Of a stretch of DNA of 64,000 nucleotides, positions 1 to 9,120 are shown piece by piece. The translations under genes were made by a program, and so were the position numbers. The notes beneath the pieces were generated by a model, which saw only the letters and a list, made by a program, of their open reading frames with translations, was not told the DNA's origin and did not search any database. Numbering within the stretch: position 1 is the first letter of the stretch; every line of letters begins with the position of its first letter. Source of the stretch: Lachnospiraceae bacterium (lineage in GTDB: Bacteria > Bacillota > Clostridia > Lachnospirales > Lachnospiraceae); NCBI GenBank assembly GCA_017521985.1, contig JAFXAZ010000001.1, positions 1 to 64,000 of the forward strand, written 5' to 3'.

Positions 1-281
1 AAGCTCCGTCTCCACTAACATTTTCCAGCGCTTTTTCAGCTGTTTCATGTTTTTCGTGTAAAGATACCTTGCTTCCGGTATATGAGTCCGAAAAATACTC
101 TTCGTTTATTTCTATATATACACTTGAATCATACCAACACTCCTCTACCTCCATGGTTACCACATATGAACCTGTAGCTGCTGAAATCTGCAGCGTATTT
201 GCCGGCAACAGAGACATTGCCATTGCAAACAACATTATCAAGCTCGTGAATATAACTGAAATTTTTCTTAGCTTATTCATT
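1..281 (-). CDS. Partial secreted protein, N-terminus only
   Basis: This gene reads on the minus strand and runs off the left edge of the window, so only the first 93 residues are visible. The ATG follows a good ribosome binding site (GGAAAGGAG). The N-terminus is a classic signal peptide: Lys/Arg at residues 3-6, a hydrophobic stretch at about 8-28 ending LLPAN, then a likely AXA-type cleavage site near ISAATG. The mature part begins with a polar, Tyr- and Glu-rich segment (residues 40-75). The protein is therefore probably exported or surface-attached. No family is recognised from this fragment, and function cannot be stated. The start and signal peptide are well supported. Confidence 0.7.
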
Positions 282-332
282 ATTTTCTCCTTTCCATTGA
301 TATAGGCTCAAGATTCCGAGAGCCTGTCCATG

Positions 333-1592
333 TCACCCCAAAACTTTTAGTATATATGCGGCCATGATTTTGGTATACTCTAATAGCTTATCACACTCTA
401 TGTATTCATCCGGCTGATGTGCACCACCCGGCAGACTGAAATCACGTCCGGCTCCAAATCCATATGCCCGATTGCTTCCATACTTTGAAATAACAGACAA
501 ATCAGAAAGACATGAGCCACAAACAATAGGTTCTTTCCCTGTTACTTCCCGTGATGCTGCAAGCATATTATTAATATCCTCACTATTAGGCTCACAAAAT
601 ACATAGTGAAAAAAACGTGTTTGAGGTTTAAAACCATCACCTATAATTCCCAAAGGGGCAAGTCGTTCCTCTAGAATCTTTTCAAGTTCTACAAGTTCTG
701 CCTCTATTTCCTCTTTTTTCTTATCTGTGTAGTATACAAAACGTACTTCACCAACTCCCAAATCCGTTCCATTATTACCTGCACGTAAGCCTAAATATCG
801 AAGAGCAGTCTCCGGAATAATAGTCCCCTCATAGAATCGATTTTCTTCAAGCTCCTTACGGCGTTTTTCAGCAAATGTTTCGATTACATCCATAATAACA
901 GGTAACGCGCGTGCTGTTATTTTTGCACTATCCACCGTATCTTTGGTGTGGTATATGTATTTAATCCCTTGTCCACCTGAACCACAATGCCAAATTTGAT
1001 TTTCCACTCCATCCATGCTCACAATCCGTGGGCATGGGTCTCTTAAAACAGAGGCAAGTGCACCATGAGAACCACCATGTTCTTCATCTGAATAAGCTGC
1101 AAATATCATATTAGCCTTTGGAACAAATCCTTCCTCTTTTAAAATCTTTATAAGAAAAAGTACAGTTGCCAGTGCATATTTATCATCACAGGCACCTCTC
1201 CCGTAAATCTTCCCATCTTTGACCTCACCGGACAATGGATTAATGCTCCAATTCGAAACATCACCTATTTCAACAGTATCAATATGTCCCATAAGCATAA
1301 GTTCATTGTGGTTTTCAGCACCTTTCCAGCATGCTGATACATTATAGCGGTTTTCTAGGTTACGCCCTGGTATATAATCCGGATGATTTTCAAAGCCCTC
1401 TAAATCAAGCGGCGAATATATCTCGCTTTCAAGTCCTAGTTCTTTACAGAGCCTATAGATATATCTGGCACACTCCTCCTCATTTCCACTGGTAGTAAAA
1501 TTCTCAGAATTAATTTTTATAAGACTTCCAAGCAAATCGTATAATTCGTTTTGCTTCCATTCAATTTTTTTACAAATATGTCTTACATCCAT
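333..1592 (-). CDS. M20 family metallopeptidase (ArgE/DapE/carboxypeptidase-like)
   Basis: A 419-residue di-metal hydrolase of the M20 family, which cleaves peptide or acyl-amino-acid bonds in the cytoplasm. The metal and catalytic motifs are in order: GHIDTV (about 102-107, His and Asp ligands), GRGACDD (131-137, bridging Asp), YSDEEHGG (167-174, general base Glu and ligand Glu) and a C-terminal GGAHQPDE (near 390, last His ligand). There is no signal peptide. It is the last gene after the solute-binding protein of an ABC importer and is separated from it by a strong hairpin, so it may act on material brought in by that transporter. That link is inferred from position; substrate specificity cannot be read from the sequence. 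Confidence 0.88.
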   Translation of the reverse strand: MDVRHICKKIEWKQNELYDLLGSLIKINSENFTTSGNEEECARYIYRLCKELGLESEIYSPLDLEGFENHPDYIPGRNLENRYNVSACWKGAENHNELMLMGHIDTVEIGDVSNWSINPLSGEVKDGKIYGRGACDDKYALATVLFLIKILKEEGFVPKANMIFAAYSDEEHGGSHGALASVLRDPCPRIVSMDGVENQIWHCGSGGQGIKYIYHTKDTVDSAKITARALPVIMDVIETFAEKRRKELEENRFYEGTIIPETALRYLGLRAGNNGTDLGVGEVRFVYYTDKKKEEIEAELVELEKILEERLAPLGIIGDGFKPQTRFFHYVFCEPNSEDINNMLAASREVTGKEPIVCGSCLSDLSVISKYGSNRAYGFGAGRDFSLPGGAHQPDEYIECDKLLEYTKIMAAYILKVLG

Positions 1593-1618
1593 TATGAAAC
1601 CTTTCTTTTAATCTTATA

Positions 1619-1657
1619 AAATGTCTGAGTATTAAATTGCATAATACTCAGACATTT
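1619..1657 (-). terminator. Hairpin terminator or attenuator after the binding-protein gene
   Basis: A perfect 15-bp inverted repeat (AAATGTCTGAGTATT and its complement) with a 9-base loop lies between the binding-protein gene and the M20 peptidase gene. On the minus strand it is followed by a short ATTTTAT stretch. It probably ends or reduces read-through from the transporter operon into the peptidase gene. Confidence 0.7.
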
Positions 1658-1687
1658 GTTTTGCTTGATAAGCGACTATTTATTTAA

Positions 1688-3382
1688 TCACTTTTTAGTA
1701 CGGTCATATGCTGCCTGATATACACCAATTACATCTTTTAAGCCCATCTTGTCAAGTTCTGCAACATAGCTATCCCAAGACTGTTCAATGCTCCATTCAC
1801 CGGTAATGAATTTAGCAGTAGATTCACCAATATAGGTATCAATATCAGCCCATGCATCATTATAAATATCTGATTCATCCTGAGTCAGAGTTAAAACACT
1901 TAAGTTTACAGGAGTTTCAGCATATGGCCACAAATTATTAACAGTTCCGTGTCCCTTGGCACCTAAATTTGTGTTAATATCCTGAGAATATGGGAATAAA
2001 CCATCTTCATATCCAGAATACAGGTTAACTCCAAAGCTTTGTGTAGACAGGAATTTGCCCATTTCAATACCATCATGTGGTAATTCTACCATTTCTAATG
2101 TAGCTTCATCTAACTTGTAATCTACTCCAATTTCTCCTAACCAAGGTGTAATACCATAAATAGTACCTTCTGCATTTAATGGATCCTCTACTGTTGAATA
2201 CCATGCATCCATCCACTGTACCATTGTTTCGACATCCTCACACTTTGTGCTAATCATAGTTAAACGTCCCCACTTACAAGCAGGAGCCTGATACCAATGC
2301 TGTGTATCCCAATATTCACTTGTCAATGGAGCCATAATACCTAAATCAAAATTTCCGGATGGGAAATTTGCAAGAGTATGTCCACTATGTACAGATGCAA
2401 TACCCACATGACCTCCTGCAGCCAAAGCCTGAGACGCTGTACCCTCCTGAGTATAAATATTGGTATTAAATGCACCGGAATTCCACATTTCATTCATGAA
2501 TTCCAAATAATGCTTATACTGTTCTGTTGCAGCCCCAAGAACCACCTTATCGGAAGAATCTACGGTTAACGTAGTCTGTACTAACTCACCAAAAGAAGCA
2601 AAGAAATAATTTGGGAATCTGATATTATCCCATTCCATATGGCTTGCCTGATAACCATTGAAAGCAATAAATTCCGGATCTGTTGCTCCAAAATGTGCCT
2701 GTAATTCTTTGATATACTGTACAAATTCATCTGTAGTCGCAGGTGCCTTTTCCCAACCGATTTCTTTCATCATGTCGGTTCTATAAAAGATTAAGTTATT
2801 ATAAGCCGTTGAGGTAATTCCAACATATGGTAAACAATACACACTTCCATCCTCGTTTTGAACAACTTCTAACCATTCAGGATGTTCCTCAATCACAGCA
2901 GAGAAATTAGGCATTAACTCCAAATAATCCATGAAGTTTACAAAGTAACCCGCGTCACCATACTCATAAGCAGTTGCTTTATCCATACCACCATTATATA
3001 AGAATAATGCATCTGGAATTTCTTTACCGGTAAGTGCCAGCTGAAATGCTTCTTTAGCCATATAATTCCAATCAACAGATACACCTGTACCCTTTTCCAT
3101 TGCTCTTGTTACGGCAGTTTGACCATCTTCCGTACCAAACAAGTCACTTGATACTGTAATTTTAAATGTTTTGTCACTGTCTAATGGATAAACATCCACA
3201 TTTTTTAGTTCCGCAGGTACAGTTTCTGTCACTTCTGTACTTGCCACTTCTGTACCTGTACCAACAGTTTCTGTACTTGTCACTTCTGAAGTTTTTGTCT
3301 CCTGTCCGCAACCAATAAATGCAGTACTGCATACAGTTGTTGCAAGTAGTAATGCAAGAATTTTGTTCGTTCTCTTTTTCAT
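1688..3382 (-). CDS. ABC transporter extracellular solute-binding lipoprotein
   Basis: A 564-residue lipoprotein. The signal peptide (residues 1-24) ends in a lipobox-like FIGC with Cys25 as the predicted lipidation site. It is followed by a Thr/Ser/Glu-rich linker to about residue 58 and then a large family 1 type binding domain. The length and the Trp/Tyr-rich body fit the LipO/YtcQ group of binding proteins that work with two LplB/YtcP-like permeases, as found directly upstream here. These systems usually import oligosaccharides or related compounds using a shared ATPase encoded elsewhere; no ATPase gene is present in this operon. Substrate is unknown. RBS AAGGAGG precedes the ATG. Confidence 0.88.
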   Translation of the reverse strand: MKKRTNKILALLLATTVCSTAFIGCGQETKTSEVTSTETVGTGTEVASTEVTETVPAELKNVDVYPLDSDKTFKITVSSDLFGTEDGQTAVTRAMEKGTGVSVDWNYMAKEAFQLALTGKEIPDALFLYNGGMDKATAYEYGDAGYFVNFMDYLELMPNFSAVIEEHPEWLEVVQNEDGSVYCLPYVGITSTAYNNLIFYRTDMMKEIGWEKAPATTDEFVQYIKELQAHFGATDPEFIAFNGYQASHMEWDNIRFPNYFFASFGELVQTTLTVDSSDKVVLGAATEQYKHYLEFMNEMWNSGAFNTNIYTQEGTASQALAAGGHVGIASVHSGHTLANFPSGNFDLGIMAPLTSEYWDTQHWYQAPACKWGRLTMISTKCEDVETMVQWMDAWYSTVEDPLNAEGTIYGITPWLGEIGVDYKLDEATLEMVELPHDGIEMGKFLSTQSFGVNLYSGYEDGLFPYSQDINTNLGAKGHGTVNNLWPYAETPVNLSVLTLTQDESDIYNDAWADIDTYIGESTAKFITGEWSIEQSWDSYVAELDKMGLKDVIGVYQAAYDRTKK

Positions 3383-3460
3383 TCTAAGAGTCCTCCTTAT
3401 AAATTTTAATATTTATAGAACGGCTTATGCCGCTACTAACTTAGTTTTGATGTCAAATAA

Positions 3461-4348
3461 CTATCCTTTGACACTGCCGAGCATAACACCCTTATCAAAA
3501 TACTTCTGTAAAAACGGATATACAATCATAAGGGGTACAGAAGCAATTACAATAATAGAATATTTAATCTGATTGAAAATGTTAGCATAATACTCTGCCA
3601 ACTCCGATTCTGCATTTGCCGCGTCACGCATCAAGATTATCATCTTTCTAAGTACCATCTGCAAAGAATAATACTCCTCTGCCATAGGCTGATAGTACAG
3701 AGATGATGCAAAGTTGTTCCATCGTGCTACAGCATAGTACAACACAATTACACCCAGCATAGCCTTGGATAATGGAAGTACAATCTTAAGAAAAGTCTGT
3801 GGAATAGAACAGCCGTCAATTTCTGCAGCCTCCTCCAGTTCTCTCGGTACGCCACTTGCAAAAAAGGTTCTGGCTACAATTAAATTTGTTGTATTTACAG
3901 CCAAATTTAACAACACTACCATTCTGGTATTTAAAAGATTCAGTCCTTTTAATACTAGATAATGCGGAACCAAACCACCACTAAAATACATAGTCAGCAC
4001 AATCGTCATCATCAAGAAATTGCGTCCCTTTAACTTAGGCTTGGACAGCGCATATGCTGCCGGAATGGTCAATGCGATATTCAATGCAGTACCAACAATG
4101 GTGTAAAACAGGGAATTAGCATAGCCTCTTATAATATCGCCATTAGAAAAAGCTTCTTTATAAGAATCCAGTGAAAATCCTTTTGGAATCATCCACACTT
4201 CCCCTTTTGCTACTGCATATGGGTCTGAAAGTGAATTGATTACTACCAGATACAATGGATATAAACATATCAAAGCAAAAAGTACGGAGATAATATTTAC
4301 TATGACATCAAATACCTTGTCATTTATTTTAAAATTCATATGTTTCAT
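3461..4348 (-). CDS. Carbohydrate ABC transporter permease, MalG/YtcP-like
   Basis: A 295-residue integral membrane protein with about six hydrophobic segments. The cytoplasmic EAA loop that contacts the ATPase is visible in the second half (EEAAEIDGCSIPQTFLKIVLP), and the protein ends in the family-typical KYFDKGVMLGSVKG. It is the second permease of the importer, 11 bases downstream of the first one. The gene is followed by a 78-base gap before the binding-protein gene. Family assignment is secure from the EAA motif and the C-terminal signature; the transported compound is not known. Confidence 0.9.
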   Translation of the reverse strand: MKHMNFKINDKVFDVIVNIISVLFALICLYPLYLVVINSLSDPYAVAKGEVWMIPKGFSLDSYKEAFSNGDIIRGYANSLFYTIVGTALNIALTIPAAYALSKPKLKGRNFLMMTIVLTMYFSGGLVPHYLVLKGLNLLNTRMVVLLNLAVNTTNLIVARTFFASGVPRELEEAAEIDGCSIPQTFLKIVLPLSKAMLGVIVLYYAVARWNNFASSLYYQPMAEEYYSLQMVLRKMIILMRDAANAESELAEYYANIFNQIKYSIIVIASVPLMIVYPFLQKYFDKGVMLGSVKG

Positions 4349-4359
4349 TCCTTACCTCC

Positions 4360-5292
4360 CTAGAACAAGCTGGTCTCTGAAACTTTTGCGGAAATTTTAT
4401 TCACAGTCAAGAGCATGAGCAGATTGATTACGTTGACAAACAATCCCACGGCAGTAGCAAAACTGTAGTCAGCATTTAATAGTCCTCGTTCATACACATA
4501 AGTGGATATGATTCTTGAGGTATCCGCATTTAAACTATTCTGCATTAAAAGCACCTTATCTGCTCCCACGTTCATGATATGTCCAACCTTCATAATCAGC
4601 ATTATTACAATAGTCGGTAAAATAGTCGGTATATTAATATGCCTGATTCTCTGCATACGGGTTGCACCATCAATCATAGCGGATTCGTGCAGAGACGGAT
4701 CTACACCTGCCAGTGCCGCTACATAAATGATACAGTCCCAACCTAAATTTTGCCAAACACCGGACCATACATACATGTGTGGGAATGCCGCACTACTAGA
4801 CAAAAAATCAAATGGCATTCCTCCAAAAGCCTCTATAACATTATTGATTAAACCATTCTGTGTCGCAAAAAACAGGTTCAACATGCTGACCAAAACTACT
4901 GTTGATATAAAGTGAGGTGCATATGTAATAGTTTGAATAACTTGCTTTAGCTTCTTACTTTTCAACTCATTCAATACCAGTGCAAAAGCAATGGCAAGCG
5001 GAAAAGTCATTAAGGTATAAAAGGACAGAACAATTGTATTTTTAATAATCGTCTTGGAATAATAAGAACTAAAAAAACTCTTAAACCACTTTAGTCCAAC
5101 CCAAGGGCTTTCCCAAATAGTCCGAACACCATTGTATCGTTTAAATGCAATTACAATACCGCCCATTGGTACATAATGAAATACGATATACCAAATGAGC
5201 GTTGGCAGAACAAATAAATACAGCCAATAATATCTTTTTAAATATCTCAGAAAGCTATCTTTTTTACTCTGCAAATTTTCTTTCTTTTTCAT
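4360..5292 (-). CDS. ABC transporter permease, LplB-like
   Basis: A 310-residue membrane permease. The N-terminus is basic and leads into the family-typical YYWLYLFVLPTLIWYIVF first membrane segment, with about six segments in all and an EAA loop (ESAMIDGATRMQRIRHINIP). I chose the ATG at 5292 (MKKKEN) because AAGGAG lies 8 bases upstream of it; the reading frame stays open 51 codons further upstream, but that extension has no ribosome binding site and reads like leader sequence. It is the first gene of the importer operon, downstream of the AraC regulator. It forms a heterodimer with the following permease (inference from the family). Confidence 0.88.
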   Translation of the reverse strand: MKKKENLQSKKDSFLRYLKRYYWLYLFVLPTLIWYIVFHYVPMGGIVIAFKRYNGVRTIWESPWVGLKWFKSFFSSYYSKTIIKNTIVLSFYTLMTFPLAIAFALVLNELKSKKLKQVIQTITYAPHFISTVVLVSMLNLFFATQNGLINNVIEAFGGMPFDFLSSSAAFPHMYVWSGVWQNLGWDCIIYVAALAGVDPSLHESAMIDGATRMQRIRHINIPTILPTIVIMLIMKVGHIMNVGADKVLLMQNSLNADTSRIISTYVYERGLLNADYSFATAVGLFVNVINLLMLLTVNKISAKVSETSLF

Positions 5293-5389
5293 AAGCAAAA
5301 CTCCTTCGTCTTTTTTCTTCACCTCCAATTCTAGCCCCATTTTTTGTGTTTTACATCTGCTGTTTTTTTGCAAAAAGCATATAGTTTTT

Positions 5390-5419
5390 GCGAGAACCCA
5401 CAAAACCGTGAATTCTCGC
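5390..5419. repeat. Small inverted repeat in the importer leader
   Basis: A 7-bp perfect stem (GCGAGAA/TTCTCGC), extended by CAC/GTG, lies between the regulator gene and the first permease gene. There is no T-run on either strand, so it is more likely a leader hairpin or an operator than a terminator. The nearby TTTTGCAAAAA motif also occurs upstream of the regulator gene (about 7680). Confidence 0.4.
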
Positions 5420-5460
5420 ATGTCATTTTTGTGCAATATTACCAAATCAAGTTATTTATG

Positions 5461-7599
5461 TCACTCTTGGTGCTTTTTCCTATATTGTGTCGGCGGTAAT
5501 CCATACTTGGTCTTAAACACGTTGGAAAAATACACCGTATTTTCAAAGCCTGCCATAGCAGAAATCTCTGACACATTATAATTTGTAGTTTCCAAAAGCT
5601 CCCTGGCATATTCCAATCTTTTATCCGTTACGTATTCTTTAAAGCCCTTTCCGGTAGCTTCTTTAAACAATCGACTGACTACGTAGATAGAGGTCTCCAG
5701 ATAGTCTGCCGCGCTGGTCAGGCACAGGTTCTGATTATTAAAATTCACATCCACATAATTTAGAAGCTTCTTACTCAGCTTATTGGCTGTTGTCTGCTCG
5801 TTTTCATTAAGCATCGTGCAGAGCCGTCTGACAGACTGTCGTAACATTACAAATAGCTGTCTTGTATCCGAAAAGGCAATCAAACGAGCCATTTCTTCTT
5901 TTAAATTTTGCGAATCCTTCGCATTTGCAAAGTACACCGTCATAAGCTTATAACAATAATAGTTTTTAAGTGCATCAGAATCTTCTATGGTTGCCAAACG
6001 AGACTCCACCACATCCAAAAGCTTTTGTATTTTATCTGCATCTCCACTGTACATGCTCTCCCCAAACTTCTGAATGGCTTCTGCTACTGCACTATTTAAT
6101 TCCGGTGTGTTTCCATCATTTTCACCGGTATTGGTCAAGGTTTTTAAATAGGAATTTCTAATATCCGTAATGTGTTCTACTACATTGCCACAATGAATAC
6201 CATATTCATGTCCCGTTATCTCCTTAAGCAATTCTCCTGCAAGATCCTTTAAATGCTCTGGCTCCACATCTCCGTAAAGAACGCAAACCATCAATATTTG
6301 TGGACGATATGTAATCCCGGTTATGTAGGTATCACAACCACACTTCCCCTTCATTGCAGCAATGATTTTGCCGGATTGAATGGAAGTAATAGCCGGACCC
6401 TCTAAAGCCATAACAACACTTCCATAACTGTTTTTTCCTAGATTGCTTTCCTCCAGTTGCTTTTCATCCACAGGTCTGCCGGTTAAAAGGTCACTTATAA
6501 TAAAATGTTTCAATAATTTATTCTGACTTAGCACTTTTTGGTCTATGGCAAAGAAAGCAGAGTCCAAAAGCTCTAACTCCGACAATTCTGCAGAAGCAGC
6601 CTTGCTTCCATGCTTTTTTGCCAGTCTTTTGATTGGTCTGTAATTAATATTTACCGTCAAGGCCAGCAATAAAAGCATCAATACAATAGAGGTAATCAGA
6701 ATATTACGAATATTCGTTATATACTCTCTTAAATGAGCCTGCAAATTATTTTCAAACAAAGATACCAGACAAGTGTAACCTTTTACTACATCTTTATATT
6801 TATAAATACAGATACGCTCTCTCCCATTTGTGGTGGCATAAATACTCTGTTCTTCACTATCCAGGAACTTCTGAAAACCGGCATTTTGGTACATCTCTAT
6901 GGAAAAATCATCGCTTCGTACCATAAATCGTCTGTCTGCGTCTAACAAAGCAACACCGGAACAATCATTAAATTTAGCATACAACTCCTGTTCCACCGTC
7001 TCCTGGTCCATGACAAAAAACACCAATGCGTCCTTCTCCATTACAGAAACAAAAGAAACCGGCTTTGCTGCCACAATAACAGCATCTCCACCTTCTGCAT
7101 ATTCTGCCGTAGATGCCACACGTGTATTCTTTTCGGCTTCAAAAAAATCCTCTATAGCACGCTTACACTGTTCATCCTTGCCGGCTATCATTTCATATAA
7201 CCGCTCCGGACTAATTCTGACTTCATTAAACAAAATGCTGTCGCTTTCATAAAACCAGACGCCCACAGACCAGTCATCGCTGTTGTACTCTTTTATTTTT
7301 AGTGCAGCCTCATAAACAGCATAATCTGAGCTATTCTTTTTGGAAGCTTTACGAATGGTAGCATCCTGACTGACCTTAATAGCCGTAGTGGACATCTTCT
7401 CCAACTGCCGTGTAAAGTAGTCTATACTCTCCTGCAAATTCTCATGGATATTTTCTTCATTCAACCGGGAATATCCCTGTGTAGACTGCTCCATCATCAA
7501 AAGCTGCATAATAATCAGCGGAATACAAACAAATCCGGCAATGGTTAATAACAACTGCATCAAATAATTTTTCTTTTTCAGATATTGCTTCAATTTCAT
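5461..7599 (-). CDS. AraC family regulator with membrane sensor domain (YesN-like)
   Basis: A 712-residue transcription regulator. An N-terminal membrane segment (about 12-35) and a second one near 305-325 bracket an extracellular region that fits a cache-type sensor. The C-terminal ~100 residues hold two helix-turn-helix motifs of the AraC type, ending NVFKTKYGLPPTQYRK, the family signature. The start at 7599 (MKLKQYLKKKN) has AAGGAGG in front; an upstream in-frame ATG lacks one. Regulators of this build commonly sit next to LplB/YtcP/LipO importers and switch them on when ligand is sensed outside, which matches the operon directly downstream. Confidence 0.88.
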   Translation of the reverse strand: MKLKQYLKKKNYLMQLLLTIAGFVCIPLIIMQLLMMEQSTQGYSRLNEENIHENLQESIDYFTRQLEKMSTTAIKVSQDATIRKASKKNSSDYAVYEAALKIKEYNSDDWSVGVWFYESDSILFNEVRISPERLYEMIAGKDEQCKRAIEDFFEAEKNTRVASTAEYAEGGDAVIVAAKPVSFVSVMEKDALVFFVMDQETVEQELYAKFNDCSGVALLDADRRFMVRSDDFSIEMYQNAGFQKFLDSEEQSIYATTNGRERICIYKYKDVVKGYTCLVSLFENNLQAHLREYITNIRNILITSIVLMLLLLALTVNINYRPIKRLAKKHGSKAASAELSELELLDSAFFAIDQKVLSQNKLLKHFIISDLLTGRPVDEKQLEESNLGKNSYGSVVMALEGPAITSIQSGKIIAAMKGKCGCDTYITGITYRPQILMVCVLYGDVEPEHLKDLAGELLKEITGHEYGIHCGNVVEHITDIRNSYLKTLTNTGENDGNTPELNSAVAEAIQKFGESMYSGDADKIQKLLDVVESRLATIEDSDALKNYYCYKLMTVYFANAKDSQNLKEEMARLIAFSDTRQLFVMLRQSVRRLCTMLNENEQTTANKLSKKLLNYVDVNFNNQNLCLTSAADYLETSIYVVSRLFKEATGKGFKEYVTDKRLEYARELLETTNYNVSEISAMAGFENTVYFSNVFKTKYGLPPTQYRKKHQE

Positions 7600-7806
7600 G
7601 AGACGCCTCCTTACGAACCTTTGAATTAATTTTACCATAAGCAAGCCACCTTTGTGTGCTTTCTACAAAAAAGTGGTTGGTTTTGCAAAAAATCAGTGAT
7701 TTTGCCGACAAATACGCTTTAATATATCATATTTTGGGAATGGGGTGTAGGGATAATGGAGTGGTAAATGATGGGAATGATAAATAAATTGAAAAGAGTC
7801 AAAATC

Positions 7807-7835
7807 TTGAACCTTTAACCGAATAATGCTATACT
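7807..7835 (+). promoter_or_regulatory. SigA-type promoter for the Thr/Pro-rich membrane protein
   Basis: TTGAAC at 7807-7812, a 17-base spacer and TATACT at 7830-7835 form a near-consensus vegetative promoter reading towards the gene that starts at 7871. The region from 7600 to 7806 separates two divergent genes and shows no other clear element except the TTTTGCAAAAA motif near 7680. Confidence 0.65.
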
Positions 7836-7870
7836 ATTGGTGTGATTTAAATCGAAAGGGGATTTTACTA

Positions 7871-8527
7871 ATGAACAAGAAATCAACAACGAAAGCGAAC
7901 AGTAGCTGCCTAACAACATGCTTCAAAGGAATAGGAATACTTTGTATCCTAGGTGTCATTCTTGCATTAGGCTGGATTGCCGGTATCATATGGTTACTAT
8001 TTTTCAGAAAGAAATTGGATGACGCCCCCAAAAAACAAAAGAAACAAACTATTATAATTTCTTCTTTGTCTGTACTTTCCTTAAGTTTTTTTATTTTTGG
8101 AATTGGGTCCGATACAACAAATAAAGAAACTTCAAGTACACTGCCTACTCAGATAGTAGCAGAAAGTACCGAATATCCTGTAATAGCTGAACCAATTGAA
8201 ACCCCTTTAACCGATGTATTACCAACACATACTCCTACTGTCAAGCCGACTGTAGAGCCAGCGGCTACTCCGAGCCCAAGTCCGACTCCTGAGCCAACTG
8301 CCACTCCGAGCCCAAGTCCGACTCCTGAACCAACTGTACAGCCAACTGCAAAACCTACTCCTGTCACACAAACTTCATCAAGCGGAAGTTCTGCTAAAGT
8401 ATGGGTTGATGATACAGCTAAAAGATATCATAAATCAGCCCATAGCTGTGGTATGGACAATCCATACCAAGTTACTGTTGAAGAAGCTGAAAGAATGGGA
8501 AAAACACCTTGTGGTCGTTGTTATTAA
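7871..8527 (+). CDS. Membrane protein with PT-rich stalk and C-terminal Cys/His metal-binding-like motif
   Basis: A 218-residue protein. Two hydrophobic segments (about 18-44 and 57-76) are followed by a Thr/Pro/Glu-rich stretch with PSPSPTPEPT repeats (about 120-165) and a compact C-terminal module. That module contains YHKSAHSCG, then EEAERMGKTPCGRCY. A Lys/Tyr-His...Cys...TPCxxC arrangement of this kind is known from Ada-like zinc-binding tails of nucleases and other Firmicutes proteins; here it stands alone. Start chosen at 7871 because of the AAAGGGG upstream; the frame is open 15 codons earlier without a binding site. Probably membrane-anchored with the tail on a flexible stalk; role unknown. 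Confidence 0.7.
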   Translation: MNKKSTTKANSSCLTTCFKGIGILCILGVILALGWIAGIIWLLFFRKKLDDAPKKQKKQTIIISSLSVLSLSFFIFGIGSDTTNKETSSTLPTQIVAESTEYPVIAEPIETPLTDVLPTHTPTVKPTVEPAATPSPSPTPEPTATPSPSPTPEPTVQPTAKPTPVTQTSSSGSSAKVWVDDTAKRYHKSAHSCGMDNPYQVTVEEAERMGKTPCGRCY

Positions 8528-8622
8528 AACTATAAATGTAAAATAATCAATGAAATTTGACATGCGTAAACCAAGCAGCAAGACAGTTAATAAATAAATT
8601 GCTTATAGAAGACAGGCATTAT

Positions 8623-8988
8623 ATGAACGACAAAATTTTTCCAATTGCTAGTTATAATAAAAATCTGAATAAATATCTGCCTTTTAGCCTTGATTATGAC
8701 CTGATTTACCAGTCTCATGGTCTGAAGAAGCACATCTTAAAAAGGCACCCGGAATGTATTGAATATTTGCATTATTTACCCTTTATACTTAATCATCCCG
8801 ACTACATAGGCGTTAATCCAAATGAAACCGGTACCAGTTTTGAACTTGTAAAGGTATTTGATAAAAATATTCAAATTGGCATTAAATTAGATGTTCAAGG
8901 TGATTATTTATATGTTGCGACCCTACATTCCATTACTACCGCAAAATTAGAACATGGTCTAAAAAATGGACGATTAAAAAAGATTTGA
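8623..8988 (+). CDS. PBECR-like putative nuclease-fold protein
   Basis: A 121-residue protein without membrane segments. The pattern HGLKKHILKRHPE, then FILNHPDYIGVNP, a strand rich in ELVKV and a final VATLHSITTAKLEHGLKNGRLKK resembles the phage Barnase-EndoU-ColicinE5/RelE-like (PBECR) nuclease-fold families found in polyvalent phage proteins and stand-alone genes. This is recognition by pattern, not by search. I use the ATG at 8623; a TTG in frame at 8557 would add 22 residues, and neither has a strong ribosome binding site. A 37-residue ORF follows after four bases. Could be a toxin-like RNase, but catalytic residues have not been established. Confidence 0.6.
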   Translation: MNDKIFPIASYNKNLNKYLPFSLDYDLIYQSHGLKKHILKRHPECIEYLHYLPFILNHPDYIGVNPNETGTSFELVKVFDKNIQIGIKLDVQGDYLYVATLHSITTAKLEHGLKNGRLKKI

Positions 8989-8992
8989 CAAC

Positions 8993-9106
8993 ATGGAATA
9001 TTTTCTATATAATGAAGATACAATAAAGTGGATTGCAAAGGTCGGAAAGGCTCCCGACACACTCGTAAGAGTACCTGAGATGCTGGATACGCCGCCCAGC
9101 TTGTGA
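8993..9106 (+). CDS. 37-residue companion ORF of the PBECR-like gene
   Basis: This short ORF starts four bases after the stop of the PBECR-like gene and ends just before a strong terminator. It encodes MEYFLYNEDTIKWIAKVGK, continues with a segment containing VRVPEMLDTPPSL and then stops. There is no clear ribosome binding site, so translation would depend on coupling to the upstream gene. Support for it being real comes from its position inside the transcription unit, the tight spacing and an amphipathic, non-random composition. It might be a partner of the nuclease-fold protein. No family is assigned. Confidence 0.5.
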   Translation: MEYFLYNEDTIKWIAKVGKAPDTLVRVPEMLDTPPSL

Positions 9107-9120
9107 TTCAAAGATTTATC

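Noticed and set aside
69-305. A 78-residue plus-strand open frame at the left edge
   Set aside because: It lies opposite the partial minus-strand gene, which has a good ribosome binding site and a signal peptide.
5293-5445. Longer N-terminus of the first importer permease
   Set aside because: The extra 51 codons have no ribosome binding site and read as leader sequence; the AAGGAG in front of the ATG at 5292 marks the start.
8149-8367. Gly/Val-rich minus-strand open frame opposite the PT-rich stalk at 8.2-8.4 kb
   Set aside because: Antisense shadow of the repetitive Pro/Thr codons, without a start signal.
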